Source: Achromobacter seleniivolatilans
GTDB lineage: Bacteria; Pseudomonadota; Gammaproteobacteria; Burkholderiales; Burkholderiaceae_B
NCBI RefSeq assembly: GCF_030864005.1
Contig: NZ_CP132976.1
Span: forward strand, 4,712,001 to 4,776,000
Direction of reading: 5' to 3'
DNA length: 64,000 bases
Shown here: positions 42,935 through 52,013 of the stretch, piece after piece
How positions within the stretch are numbered: the first letter of the stretch is position 1
How the letters are laid out: the number at the start of each line of letters is the position of its first letter
Position numbers and translations under genes: made by a program
Notes under the pieces: model-generated
Database searches by the model: none
What the model saw: only the letters and a program-made list of their open reading frames with translations
Told to the model about the DNA's origin: nothing

Positions 42935-45571
42935 CTAGAGCGGCTGCAGATCCTCGCCCAGCATACGCACCAGCAGGGCATCACCGTTTTCGGCCACGCG
43001 CAGCTCGCCGTATTTGGCGACCTGATAGCGCTCGGCCTGGCCTTCCGGGAAGAAGTACGCGTTGGTCACGATGCGCACGCGGTTGTCGCGAACGCGGTAG
43101 CGCAACGGCACTTCGCCTTCGGCGTGGGGCATTGCGTCTGTCTGGATACGCACGGGCTTGGCAACGCCGCGCCCGTCGGCCGCCAACATCACATACCCGT
43201 CGGCCGGTTCTGACAGCGCGAAAGGCAGGTCATCGTTGTTTTGCGGACGCTCGGCCCCCAGGCGGAACCGGGTAATTTCGCGGCTGGCCGCAAAGTTCAG
43301 GGCCATGTAGTCGCCCTGCATAAGCGACCGGGGGTCTACCGGCGCCAGCTCCAGAATGACCACCTTGCCCGACGCCAGCAGTTTTTCACGCTGCCAGATG
43401 CCGCCGTTGGCCACGATCAGCACCAGCGCCAGACCACCCAGAATACCCAGCGTGCGCCAACGCAAAGGACCGGACACTGGCGGCAGCGGACCGCGCCGCG
43501 ACGGCGCCTGAGTGCGCATCAGGCGCGGCACCAGCCACACCAGGGCTCGCAGCACAAACAGCAAGACCGCGGCGCCTCCCAGCCACAAGGCTTTATCCAG
43601 CAAAGGCACGTCCAGCTGGTAGTAATAGACGCCCAGATAAGCCAACAGGCTGATCACGCCAAAAATCGCGACACGCTGCTGGTTCAGTCCAAACCCAAGC
43701 AGCAGCCATGCCAACGCGAAACCAACGCCGGGACTGGGCAGCCAGAACAAGGCAAGAATCAGCAAACCGATCGGCACGCCCCACGTGACGCCAGCCGTCA
43801 GGACATGGCGTCTGGGCCACAGCACCGCCATTGCCGCGGCGACAGGCAACAACGCGCCCGCCACCACCAGCAAGGCACCGCCAGGATTCAGCTGCCACAT
43901 GGCGGGCAGATGCTGCGCCGGCACGCCGCCTGCCAGCCACACCATGCCCTGCACCGAGAGCAGCAACGCCCAAGCCAAAGGACGCAACGTATGACCCCGT
44001 TTGCTGCCCAGGCGATGGCTTAACGTCAACACCACGGCGGCGGCCCAAGCGCCCGTCACGGCGATGGGCAACCAAAGAAACTGCAATCGGCTGGAATCGA
44101 AACCAAACCAGGTTGCCAGCAGATCTCTTTGCATCAGATCCGGCGACAGGCCCGTCCAGATCAGATTGGCGCCCGCCGCGGCGATCAGCAGGCCGCTCAG
44201 GAAACGCAAGATGACGTCGGGCCCCAGCGCGTAGATGACGGCTGCCATCAGCAGCACGAAGACGCTTGCGCGCGCTACGGATGTGGAATCAGACAAGCCA
44301 TAAATGATGAGGATCTGGCCGCAGAACGCCATGGCGGTGCCGCATTGCCGCCAGAACGGACCGGCGTCGCTGCGCAACACCGCCACACCGGCAGCGCACA
44401 GGACCAGGCCCGCCACCAGCGCGGCCTCTTCGCTATTGACGATGCCGGAGAACGCCACGAACACCAGCAGCAGCAGGGTGGCCAGCCAGGCGCTCAAGCC
44501 CAGCAGGCACTGCACATACCAGGGAGGATCAATCTGCGGCGCCGCCACGGGCGCCAGTTGGGCCACTGGCGCCCCCGAATCAGCCGGTTCTACCGCGTTG
44601 CCTGCAGAGGCCGCAGCCGGTTCGGCGTCTGCGGCCGGCACAGGCGACTGGGGTACGGCGGCCAGCTTGCGCAGCCAGCGCGCCGCCCACACGGCTTCCG
44701 CCATCAGCAACGCCGCCAGAGGCAAAGCGGCCCAGACACCGGGCGCCATGCGTATCAGCCATTCGCCCACCACCCGCAGCGACACGCATATGACGCCGGC
44801 GGCCAAAATAGCCAGAATGACCAGATCGCGCCGGACCTTCTGATAATAAAAGCCCAAACCCAGCGTGACGGCCAGCCATGCAATGCCGCTCACCCCTTTT
44901 GTCGTGCGCTCGAACAGGTCGAAGAACATCAGGGACAGCACCAGCACGCTGACGATGATCGCCGCCAGGATGCGCGGCCCGATCAGCGTGCTGGCCTTCC
45001 AGCGCCGCGCCGCCAACTCCCAGCCCAGCAATAAAAGCAGGTTCAGGGTGGCCATGAACAGCATGGGCACGGTCGGCCCCTCGAAAACCACCATCCAGGT
45101 AAATACCCGCTCGCCCAGCCACAAGACCGCGGCCACGTTCAGCACCAGCACCCACAAAAGCCAGACGGCCTGACTGGTGGCGGCCAGCGCCCAGGGCAGC
45201 AGCAAGACCGCCCACCAGGCGAACAATTCCCAGGTATCTGCGCCAGTCTGGTAAGTTTGGCCTAATAACGCGAGCAGGGCGCCGAGCAAGATGCCGGCCA
45301 AAGCCAGGAGCGCGCCAGGGATGCTGCGCCGCACACCGGGCGTGCCCCGAAGGCGCAGTCCGGCCCAGGCCGCAGCCAGTGCAGATAGCGCCAGCAGGCC
45401 CTGCGTACCGGCAAAGCGTTGCACTTTTGTCATGTCCTGCCAATTGGCGGCGACCCAGCAAATTGCAGCGCTGCCGAGCAGCAAAACGCCTAGCCACAGG
45501 GTGCTTCGCGCCAAGAATTGACGCCAAGCGTGCAGTTCGGATCCCGCTTGTCTTTCAGTGCCGACTTGCAT
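42935..45571 (-). CDS. Large DUF2157/DUF4401/GDYXXLXY membrane protein, 878 aa
   Basis: More than 20 hydrophobic segments are visible. The N-terminus (LHAWRQFLARSTLWLGVLLL) fits DUF2157, the middle DUF4401, and the C-terminal 150 residues contain MQGDYMALNF, the GDYXXLXY signature, followed by a soluble beta-rich part. In other bacteria the GDYXXLXY part is often a separate gene, so this is a fusion. A central Ala/Pro-rich linker near residue 310-345 joins the halves. Function is unknown. It is divergent from topB by 62 bp. Confidence 0.8.
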   Translation of the reverse strand: MQVGTERQAGSELHAWRQFLARSTLWLGVLLLGSAAICWVAANWQDMTKVQRFAGTQGLLALSALAAAWAGLRLRGTPGVRRSIPGALLALAGILLGALLALLGQTYQTGADTWELFAWWAVLLLPWALAATSQAVWLLWVLVLNVAAVLWLGERVFTWMVVFEGPTVPMLFMATLNLLLLLGWELAARRWKASTLIGPRILAAIIVSVLVLSLMFFDLFERTTKGVSGIAWLAVTLGLGFYYQKVRRDLVILAILAAGVICVSLRVVGEWLIRMAPGVWAALPLAALLMAEAVWAARWLRKLAAVPQSPVPAADAEPAAASAGNAVEPADSGAPVAQLAPVAAPQIDPPWYVQCLLGLSAWLATLLLLVFVAFSGIVNSEEAALVAGLVLCAAGVAVLRSDAGPFWRQCGTAMAFCGQILIIYGLSDSTSVARASVFVLLMAAVIYALGPDVILRFLSGLLIAAAGANLIWTGLSPDLMQRDLLATWFGFDSSRLQFLWLPIAVTGAWAAAVVLTLSHRLGSKRGHTLRPLAWALLLSVQGMVWLAGGVPAQHLPAMWQLNPGGALLVVAGALLPVAAAMAVLWPRRHVLTAGVTWGVPIGLLILALFWLPSPGVGFALAWLLLGFGLNQQRVAIFGVISLLAYLGVYYYQLDVPLLDKALWLGGAAVLLFVLRALVWLVPRLMRTQAPSRRGPLPPVSGPLRWRTLGILGGLALVLIVANGGIWQREKLLASGKVVILELAPVDPRSLMQGDYMALNFAASREITRFRLGAERPQNNDDLPFALSEPADGYVMLAADGRGVAKPVRIQTDAMPHAEGEVPLRYRVRDNRVRIVTNAYFFPEGQAERYQVAKYGELRVAENGDALLVRMLGEDLQPL

Positions 45572-45633
45572 CTGGCGAATCTCCGATCTTATTATCCGCG
45601 CTACTAAGGCGGGACTACCGCCACTGGATACAC

Positions 45634-48273
45634 ATGAATAAAACGCTGATTATTGCCGAGAAGCCCTCGGTGGCCCTTGATATATCACGCGCCTTGGGAG
45701 GCTTTGCGCGCGAGGGCGACTATTTTGAAAGCGAACGTTACGTACTCGCATCCAGCATTGGCCACTTGCTGAGCTTGGTCGCGCCTAACGATCCGGTCAA
45801 GGGAAAGTGGAGCTTCACGCACCTGCCCGTGATTCCGCCTGAGTTCGAACTGGGCCCCACCGACAAGAAATCCGCCGAACGCCTGAAGTTGCTGGTCCGC
45901 CTTGCCAAGCGCAAGGACGTGGACTCCATCATCAATGCCTGTGACGCGGGACGAGAAGGCGAACTGATTTTTCGCTACATCATTCAGTATGCGGGCGTAA
46001 AAAAGCCGATTCAGCGTCTGTGGCTCCAGTCCATGACGCAGGCCGCAATTCGTGATGCTTTTGCCAACCTGCGCGACGACGCGCAGCTCAAACCGCTGGA
46101 AGCCGCTGCCCGTTCGCGCGCTGAAGCCGATTGGCTGGTGGGCATTAACGGCACGCGGGCCATGACCGCCTTCAACAGCAAAGACGGCGGCTTCTTCAAG
46201 ACCCCCGTCGGCCGGGTGCAAACGCCCACGCTGGCGATCGTGGCCGAGCGCGAAGAGCGCATCCGCCGCTTCGTGCCCCGTGATTACTGGGAAGTGCGCG
46301 CCACATTTGTGGCAGCTGCGGGCCTGTACGAAGGCCGCTGGATCGATCCGCAATTCAAGAAAGACGACCGTGACCCGGAAAAGCGCGAATCGCGCCTGTG
46401 GTCGGAAGCCGCCGCGCAAAGCGTGGTGGCCGCCTGCCGCGAGCAGCCGGGCAATGTCACCGAAGAATCCAAGCCGTCGACCCAGATGTCGCCGGCGCTG
46501 TACGACCTGACCTCCCTGCAACGTGAAGCCAACGGCCGTTTCGGCTTTTCGGCCAAAACCACGCTGTCGCTGGCTCAGACCCTGTACGAACGCCACAAGG
46601 CGCTGACCTACCCGCGTACCGATTCGCGCTATCTGCCCGAGGACTACATCGCCACGGTGCAGGAAACCATGCGGGCACTGGCCACGGGCGGCTCCAATGC
46701 CGTTGGCGGCCTGTCGCGCCACGCGGACACGGTCGTCCGCCAGCAATGGGTCAAGCCGAATCGCCGCATCTTTGATAACAAAAAGGTGTCGGATCACTTT
46801 GCCATCATCCCCACGCTGCAGATCCCGCATGATCTGAGCGAAGCCGAGGCCAAGCTGTACGACCTGGTGCTCAAGCGCTTTTTGGCAGTGTTTTTCCCGG
46901 CCGCGGAATACCGCGTCACCACCCGCCTGACCGAAGTGCAGGGGCATCGCTTCCGCACGGACGGCAAGGTGCTGGTCACCCCGGGCTGGCTGGCCGTTTA
47001 CGGCAAGGAAGCTCAGGGCGAAGACGCCAACCTGGTACCCGTGGCGGACGGCGAAACCGTGCGCACCGAGGACGTGGAAGCCGTGGGCCTGTCGACCAAG
47101 CCGCCGGCGCGCTTTAACGAAGGCACCTTGCTGTCCGCCATGGAAGGCGCCGGCAAGCTGGTGGACGACGAAGAGTTGCGCGAAGCCATGTCCGAGCGCG
47201 GACTGGGCACGCCGGCCACCCGCGCTGCCATCATCGAAGGTCTGCTCAACGAGGTCTATCTGCGCCGCGAAGGCCGTGACCTGGTGCCCACCGCCAAGGC
47301 GCGCCAACTGATGACGCTGCTGTCTGGTCTGGACGTCACGGAACTGACTTCGCCCGAACTGACGGGTGAATGGGAACACAAGCTCAAGCAGATCGAGCAA
47401 GGCGGGCTGGGGCGCGAAGCGTTCATGCGCGAGATCGCGCAAATGACGCAGGTCATCGTCAAGCGCGCCAAGGAATACGAGCGCGACACGGTGCCGGGCG
47501 ACTACGCCACCTTGAAGACGCCGTGCCCCAAGTGCGGCAATGTGGTGAAGGAAAACTATCGCCGCTTTGCCTGCACCAGCTGCGACTTCTCGATTGGCAA
47601 GCACCCGGGCGGCCGTACCTTCGAATTGCCGGAAGTAGAAGAGCTGCTGGCCAAGCGCGAGATCGGTCCGCTGCAAGGTTTCATCAGCAAGATGGGCCGG
47701 CCGTTTGCCGCCATTTTGCGCATCAGCGATGAGTTCAAGCTGGAATTCGATTTTGGCCAGAACGACGAAGACGACGCCGAAGCCGTGGACTTTTCCGGCC
47801 ACACGCCGGTAGGTTCGTGCCCCAAGTGCCAATCGCGGGTATTCGAACACGGCATGAGCTATGTCTGCGAAAAGTCCGTGGGCCCTGAAAAGAGCTGCGA
47901 CTTCCGTTCGGGCAAGGTCATCCTGCAACAGGAGATCTCGGCCGAACAGATGGGCAAGCTGCTGATCAACGGCCGCACCGATCTGCTGGAAGGCTTTGTG
48001 TCCAGCCGCACGAACCGCAAGTTCAAGGCGTTCCTGGTGCGCCAGCCCGATGGCAAGATCGGTTTCGAGTTTGAACCCCGTCCTGAAAAACCTGGCCGCG
48101 CGCCAGGCAAGACGGCGGCAAAAACGGCGACCAAGACAGCGGCCAAGACTGCAACGAAGACCGCAGCCAAAAAGGCGCCCGCCAAGAAGGCCGCGGTAAA
48201 AAAGACGGCAGTAAAGAAAGCCGCCGTCAAGAAAACCGCCGTTAAAAAAGCGGTGAAAAAGGCAGCTGCGTAG
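45634..48273 (+). CDS. topB: DNA topoisomerase III with histone-H1-like tail
   Basis: This 879-residue type IA topoisomerase has a Toprim domain (MNKTLIIAEKPSVALDIS; INACDAGREGELIFRY), the active-site tyrosine Y326 in TYPRTDSRYL and C-terminal zinc-finger-like pairs (CPKCGN, CTSCDF; CPKCQS). It decatenates DNA during replication and recombination. The last 54 residues are nearly only Lys, Ala, Thr and Val (KTAAKTATK, KKAAVKKTAVKK), a tail like the H1-type proteins of Bordetella that should increase DNA affinity. ATG 45634 is chosen on family start; the frame opens at 45379. Confidence 0.93.
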   Translation: MNKTLIIAEKPSVALDISRALGGFAREGDYFESERYVLASSIGHLLSLVAPNDPVKGKWSFTHLPVIPPEFELGPTDKKSAERLKLLVRLAKRKDVDSIINACDAGREGELIFRYIIQYAGVKKPIQRLWLQSMTQAAIRDAFANLRDDAQLKPLEAAARSRAEADWLVGINGTRAMTAFNSKDGGFFKTPVGRVQTPTLAIVAEREERIRRFVPRDYWEVRATFVAAAGLYEGRWIDPQFKKDDRDPEKRESRLWSEAAAQSVVAACREQPGNVTEESKPSTQMSPALYDLTSLQREANGRFGFSAKTTLSLAQTLYERHKALTYPRTDSRYLPEDYIATVQETMRALATGGSNAVGGLSRHADTVVRQQWVKPNRRIFDNKKVSDHFAIIPTLQIPHDLSEAEAKLYDLVLKRFLAVFFPAAEYRVTTRLTEVQGHRFRTDGKVLVTPGWLAVYGKEAQGEDANLVPVADGETVRTEDVEAVGLSTKPPARFNEGTLLSAMEGAGKLVDDEELREAMSERGLGTPATRAAIIEGLLNEVYLRREGRDLVPTAKARQLMTLLSGLDVTELTSPELTGEWEHKLKQIEQGGLGREAFMREIAQMTQVIVKRAKEYERDTVPGDYATLKTPCPKCGNVVKENYRRFACTSCDFSIGKHPGGRTFELPEVEELLAKREIGPLQGFISKMGRPFAAILRISDEFKLEFDFGQNDEDDAEAVDFSGHTPVGSCPKCQSRVFEHGMSYVCEKSVGPEKSCDFRSGKVILQQEISAEQMGKLLINGRTDLLEGFVSSRTNRKFKAFLVRQPDGKIGFEFEPRPEKPGRAPGKTAAKTATKTAAKTATKTAAKKAPAKKAAVKKTAVKKAAVKKTAVKKAVKKAAA

Positions 48274-48326
48274 GATGGATGAAGCGCGAAAGACGCCACT
48301 ACTGTCCAACGCGCGCAATCCATCAA

Positions 48327-48418
48327 GCAACGCCGGCGCGAAAGAAACTCCGCTTTCTTGACCACCCCGGCGTTGCAGCCCGCCTTTTACAGATAACGCC
48401 CGGACATCCGGGCGTTTT
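48327..48418 (+). terminator. Two hairpins between topB and the NitT/TauT operon
   Basis: A long stem GCAACGCCGG (48327-48336) pairs with CCGGCGTTGC (48367-48376), with an inner aagaaa/tttctt pair. It is followed by AACGCCCGG-acat-CCGGGCGTT (48395-48416) and tttcc. The second is a good intrinsic terminator for topB. Confidence 0.7.
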
Positions 48419-48493
48419 CCATTGTTGGACCGCAGGCGCTGGAGTATTGTTTACGCCAAACAGCTGCAACCAAAAATCAACTCCGAGGATGAC

Positions 48494-49552
48494 ATGACCC
48501 AACCCGCCGATTTCACCACCCGCCGCCGCGTGCTGGCCGCTGCCGGGGCACTGGCCGGCGTCAGCCTGCTCAATGGACGCGTCGCGTTCGCGCAGCCCAA
48601 ACTGGGCCGTGTCGTCTATGGCCAGGGAAGCATCGACCCCTTCTTCGCCGCCGGTTACGTCGCGCTGAAGAAAGGTTATTTCGGCGAAGGCGGACTGGAA
48701 GTTGAATACCTGAATTCGCAAAGCGGCCCGCGCACGAACCAATTGCTGGCCGCCGGCCAGATCGCATTCGGCGCCACCGCCGCCACTGCGGCGCCCGCGC
48801 TCACCATCGCCGGCAAGGCCGCCACACTGGTGTTCGGCTTTGACCGCAAGCTGACCTACGCCAACGTGATCGTGCGCCGCGAGGACTTCGAGAGCGGCAA
48901 GATCAAGTCTCTGAAAGACCTGGCGGGCAAGCGCGTGGGCGCGACGCAGCCGCAGTCCAGCACCTGGCTGATGGCGATTTACCTGATGCAAAAGGCAGGC
49001 GTGGCCGACAAGGTCGACATCCGCCCCCTGGGCGATCTGGCCACCATGCTGGGCGCGTTGAAGACGGGCTCGGTATCGGCCAGCATGGCCACCATGTCGA
49101 TGATGGAGCAGGCCCGCCAGGAAGGCTGGGGCGTGCCCATCTTTGACGCCACCACGGAAAGCTCGTGGAATGAATTCATGGGCGGCGACGTGCCCGGCAT
49201 CGCGGCCCTGACGCTGGAAGACACCATTCAGAAACGCCCCGAAGTGGTGCAGGCGTTTGTGACGGCCATGGTCAAGGCGCAAGACTTCATCAGCGCCAAC
49301 ACCGCAGCCGGCATCACCGACGTGATCTACGACGACTACCTGAGCGCATTCCCTCGCGCCGCCATCGAAAAAACCCTGGGCGTCTACAAAGACACGGTCT
49401 TCCTCAAAGACAACATCATCACCGAGGACGCATACAACCGCATGACGGCCATCATGGGCGACGGCCGCCAGTTCTCTAACGATGAAATCAAGACCGTGCC
49501 CTACAGCAAGTGCGTGAACATGAGCTTCGTGCGGAAAGCGCGGGGCCTCTGA
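48494..49552 (+). CDS. NitT/TauT-type ABC transporter, substrate-binding protein
   Basis: This 352-residue binding protein has a twin-arginine-like leader (TTRRRVLAAAGALAGVSLL) and the SsuA/THI5-like fold: QGSIDPFFAAGYVALKKGYF, GGLEVEYLNSQSG, then NQLLAAGQIAFGATAATAAP. Ligands of the family include nitrate, sulfonates, taurine and pyrimidine precursors. GAGG lies about 7 bp before the ATG. Its stop overlaps the ATPase start by one base, opening a four-gene operon that ends with a short-chain dehydrogenase. Confidence 0.87.
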   Translation: MTQPADFTTRRRVLAAAGALAGVSLLNGRVAFAQPKLGRVVYGQGSIDPFFAAGYVALKKGYFGEGGLEVEYLNSQSGPRTNQLLAAGQIAFGATAATAAPALTIAGKAATLVFGFDRKLTYANVIVRREDFESGKIKSLKDLAGKRVGATQPQSSTWLMAIYLMQKAGVADKVDIRPLGDLATMLGALKTGSVSASMATMSMMEQARQEGWGVPIFDATTESSWNEFMGGDVPGIAALTLEDTIQKRPEVVQAFVTAMVKAQDFISANTAAGITDVIYDDYLSAFPRAAIEKTLGVYKDTVFLKDNIITEDAYNRMTAIMGDGRQFSNDEIKTVPYSKCVNMSFVRKARGL

Positions 49553-50322
49553 TGATCACGCTGGACAAGGTAGGCAAGGCGTACCAATCGCGCCAAGGCA
49601 CAACGCATGCGGTGGGCGAGGTCAGCCTGACTATCGAGCAAGGTGAATTCGTCTCGATCGTCGGCCCCTCCGGCTGCGGCAAAAGCACGCTGCTGAACAT
49701 GATTGCCGGTTTTCTGCGCCCCACGGCCGGCACCATACGCGTGGATGGCCGCGTGGTCGACGGGCAAGTGCCGCCGGCGCTGGGCTACATCTTTCAGAAG
49801 GACACGCTGCTGCCCTGGTTCAGCGTCAAAAAGAACGTGGCGCTGGGGCTGAAGTTTCAGGGCGTGGCTGCGGACAAGATCGAACGCCGCGTAGCAGAGC
49901 TGCTGGAACTGGGCCACCTGAGCCCGTTCGCCGACGCCTTTCCGCATCAACTCTCGGGCGGCATGCGGCGGCGCGTGGCGCTGTTGATGAGCCTGGCCGT
50001 TGAGCCGCGCATTCTGCTGCTGGACGAGCCCTTTGGCGCGTTGGACACCCATACCAAGACGCACTTGCACCGCGAGCTGATGGAAATCTGGCGCAAGCTG
50101 GGCCAGACCATTGTGATGGTCACGCACGATCTGGACGAGGCCATCCTGCTGTCTGATCGCGTAGTGGTGCTGTCCGGCCCGCCCAGCCGGGTGCTGCTGG
50201 ACGAGCGCATTCAGATCCCGCATCCCCGCGATGTCTTCACGCTGCGCGAAACGCCGCAGTTCGTCACTCACGTGCAAAGTCTCTGGAGCGTGCTGGGCCA
50301 GCAGTTCCGCGCCGCTGCCTGA
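49552..50322 (+). CDS. NitT/TauT-type ABC transporter, ATP-binding protein
   Basis: This 256-residue SsuB/TauB-like ATPase has Walker A GPSGCGKST, the signature LSGGMRRRVALLMSLAVEP and Walker B ILLLDEPFGALD. ATG 49552 overlaps the binding-protein stop (TGATG); the longer frame from 49510 would overlap the previous gene by 43 bp. The permease gene follows after 13 bp. Confidence 0.9.
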   Translation: MITLDKVGKAYQSRQGTTHAVGEVSLTIEQGEFVSIVGPSGCGKSTLLNMIAGFLRPTAGTIRVDGRVVDGQVPPALGYIFQKDTLLPWFSVKKNVALGLKFQGVAADKIERRVAELLELGHLSPFADAFPHQLSGGMRRRVALLMSLAVEPRILLLDEPFGALDTHTKTHLHRELMEIWRKLGQTIVMVTHDLDEAILLSDRVVVLSGPPSRVLLDERIQIPHPRDVFTLRETPQFVTHVQSLWSVLGQQFRAAA

Positions 50323-50335
50323 ACATTCCCGCGTC

Positions 50336-51190
50336 ATGACTCCGACTGAAACCCCTGATTCCTTGCAGGACCAGCTGCGGCTGGACCGCCGTGCCGCAGT
50401 GTCGCGCCGTGTGCGCATCACGCTCTGGCAAATCCTGATTCTTGCCATCATCCTGGGTTCTTGGGAAACGCTCACGCGCATTCCCTGGTTCACCAAAAAC
50501 ACCTTGTTCGACCCGTTCTTCATCAGTCAGCCGTCACGCGTGGCGGTGCGGTTGTGGGAATGGCTGCAACCCGGCCCGCGTTCGGTCTGGCCGCATCTGT
50601 GGCTGACGTTGCAAGCCACCATGGTCGGGCTGGTGGTGGGAGTGGGCAGCGGCTTCATCGTCGGCATGACACTCAGCCGCAGCCGCTTTCTGGCCGATGT
50701 GTTCAACCCGTTCATCGTGGCGTTCAACTCGATGCCGCGCATTGCCTTTGTGCCGCTCATCACCATGTTTTTCGGTTTGGGGCTGGCATCCAAAGTGGTG
50801 ACATCGTGGTTCGTGGTGTTCTTTCTGGTGTTCTTCAATACCTACAAGGGCGGGCGCAGCGTGGAACGCGAACTGGTGGACTTCTGCCGGACGCTGGGCG
50901 GTTCGCCGCGCCAGATTCTGTGGCGCGTACGCATTCCGACTGCGGCGGCGTGGACGTTCGCAGCCTTGCCCAACGCCATCAGCTTTGCGCTGATCGGGGT
51001 GGTGCTGGCCGAATTCGTCGGCTCAACCACGGGCATGGGCTACCTGATGATCACCGCGCTGGCCACGCTCAACGCCACCGATATGTTCGCAGCGGTGACG
51101 TTGTTGTCGATCGTCGGCATCGCTCTGGTTTATTGTGTGACCTGGCTGGAACGGCGGCTGCTGCATTGGGCGCCGGAATTCAGGGAATGA
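50336..51190 (+). CDS. NitT/TauT-type ABC transporter, permease
   Basis: This 284-residue inner-membrane permease has about six helices and a cytoplasmic EAA-type loop (LVDFCRTLGGSPRQILWRVR). ATG 50336 (MTPTETPDSLQD) is chosen because the earlier open frame overlaps the ATPase gene by 92 bp. The SDR gene starts 25 bp downstream. Confidence 0.88.
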   Translation: MTPTETPDSLQDQLRLDRRAAVSRRVRITLWQILILAIILGSWETLTRIPWFTKNTLFDPFFISQPSRVAVRLWEWLQPGPRSVWPHLWLTLQATMVGLVVGVGSGFIVGMTLSRSRFLADVFNPFIVAFNSMPRIAFVPLITMFFGLGLASKVVTSWFVVFFLVFFNTYKGGRSVERELVDFCRTLGGSPRQILWRVRIPTAAAWTFAALPNAISFALIGVVLAEFVGSTTGMGYLMITALATLNATDMFAAVTLLSIVGIALVYCVTWLERRLLHWAPEFRE

Positions 51191-51215
51191 CCACGAACCA
51201 AGCGGGACAGCACTG

Positions 51216-51995
51216 ATGACGACATTACCTTATCTGCGCAATTTTGATCTGACCGGACAGGTTGCGCTGGTGACCGGGTCCGCGCGCGGACTGGGCTTTT
51301 GCATCGCCCGGGCGCTGGCGGGCTGTGGCGCGCGCGTGCTGATCAATGGCCGCAATGCCCAGGCCGTAACGGCAGCCGTCGCCGAGCTGACCGATTGCGG
51401 TCTGGATGCGCACGGCCTGCCGTTTGACGTCAGCGATCAGGCCGCGATGGAGCAGGCGTTTCTGGACATCGATGACCAGCACGGCCGCCTGGATATTCTT
51501 GTGAACAATGTCGGCGCGCGCAATCGCAAGACGCTCGCCGACACGTCGCCCGCAGAGATCCGCGAGCTGATCGACACCGATCTCGTGGCGGGCATGCTGC
51601 TGGCCAAGTTTGCGGCCGAGCGCATGGTGCGCCAGGGCGGTGGACGTTTGATCGCCATTACCTCAGTGGTGGGGGAACTGGCGAGGGCGGGCGACGCGGT
51701 CTATCCCGCCGCTAAACAGGGCCTGACCGGCATGGTGCGCGCGTTGGCGGCGGAATTCGGCGGACGCCACATCACCAGCAATGCGATTGCCCCCGGCACG
51801 TTCGCCACGGAAACCAATGCCGAAATGATCGCCAACCCCAATGTCGGCCCCAGGATCGCCGCGCGCAATCCGACGGGGCGTTGGGGCGAACCGGAAGAAA
51901 TCGCTGGCGCCGCCGTGTTTCTGGCATCGCCAGCAGCGTCCTATGTGAATGGACACGTGCTGGTGGTGGACGGCGGGCTGTCGATTCAGTTCTAG
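51216..51995 (+). CDS. Short-chain dehydrogenase/reductase (gluconate 5-dehydrogenase-like)
   Basis: This 259-residue classical SDR has the cofactor motif TGSARGLG, NNVG, a serine in ITSV and the catalytic YPAAK. It oxidises or reduces an alcohol or ketone with NAD(P). Being last in the ABC operon, it probably acts on the imported compound or a product of it. It is convergent with the acetolactate synthase gene, 18 bp apart. Confidence 0.85.
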   Translation: MTTLPYLRNFDLTGQVALVTGSARGLGFCIARALAGCGARVLINGRNAQAVTAAVAELTDCGLDAHGLPFDVSDQAAMEQAFLDIDDQHGRLDILVNNVGARNRKTLADTSPAEIRELIDTDLVAGMLLAKFAAERMVRQGGGRLIAITSVVGELARAGDAVYPAAKQGLTGMVRALAAEFGGRHITSNAIAPGTFATETNAEMIANPNVGPRIAARNPTGRWGEPEEIAGAAVFLASPAASYVNGHVLVVDGGLSIQF

Positions 51996-52013
51996 GCGTT
52001 GGGGCGCCTCGGA

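Noticed and set aside
45685..48330. An 881-codon open frame on the minus strand
   Set aside because: It is antisense to topB; its Gly/Phe/Leu-rich N-terminus is the reverse reading of the Lys/Ala tail.
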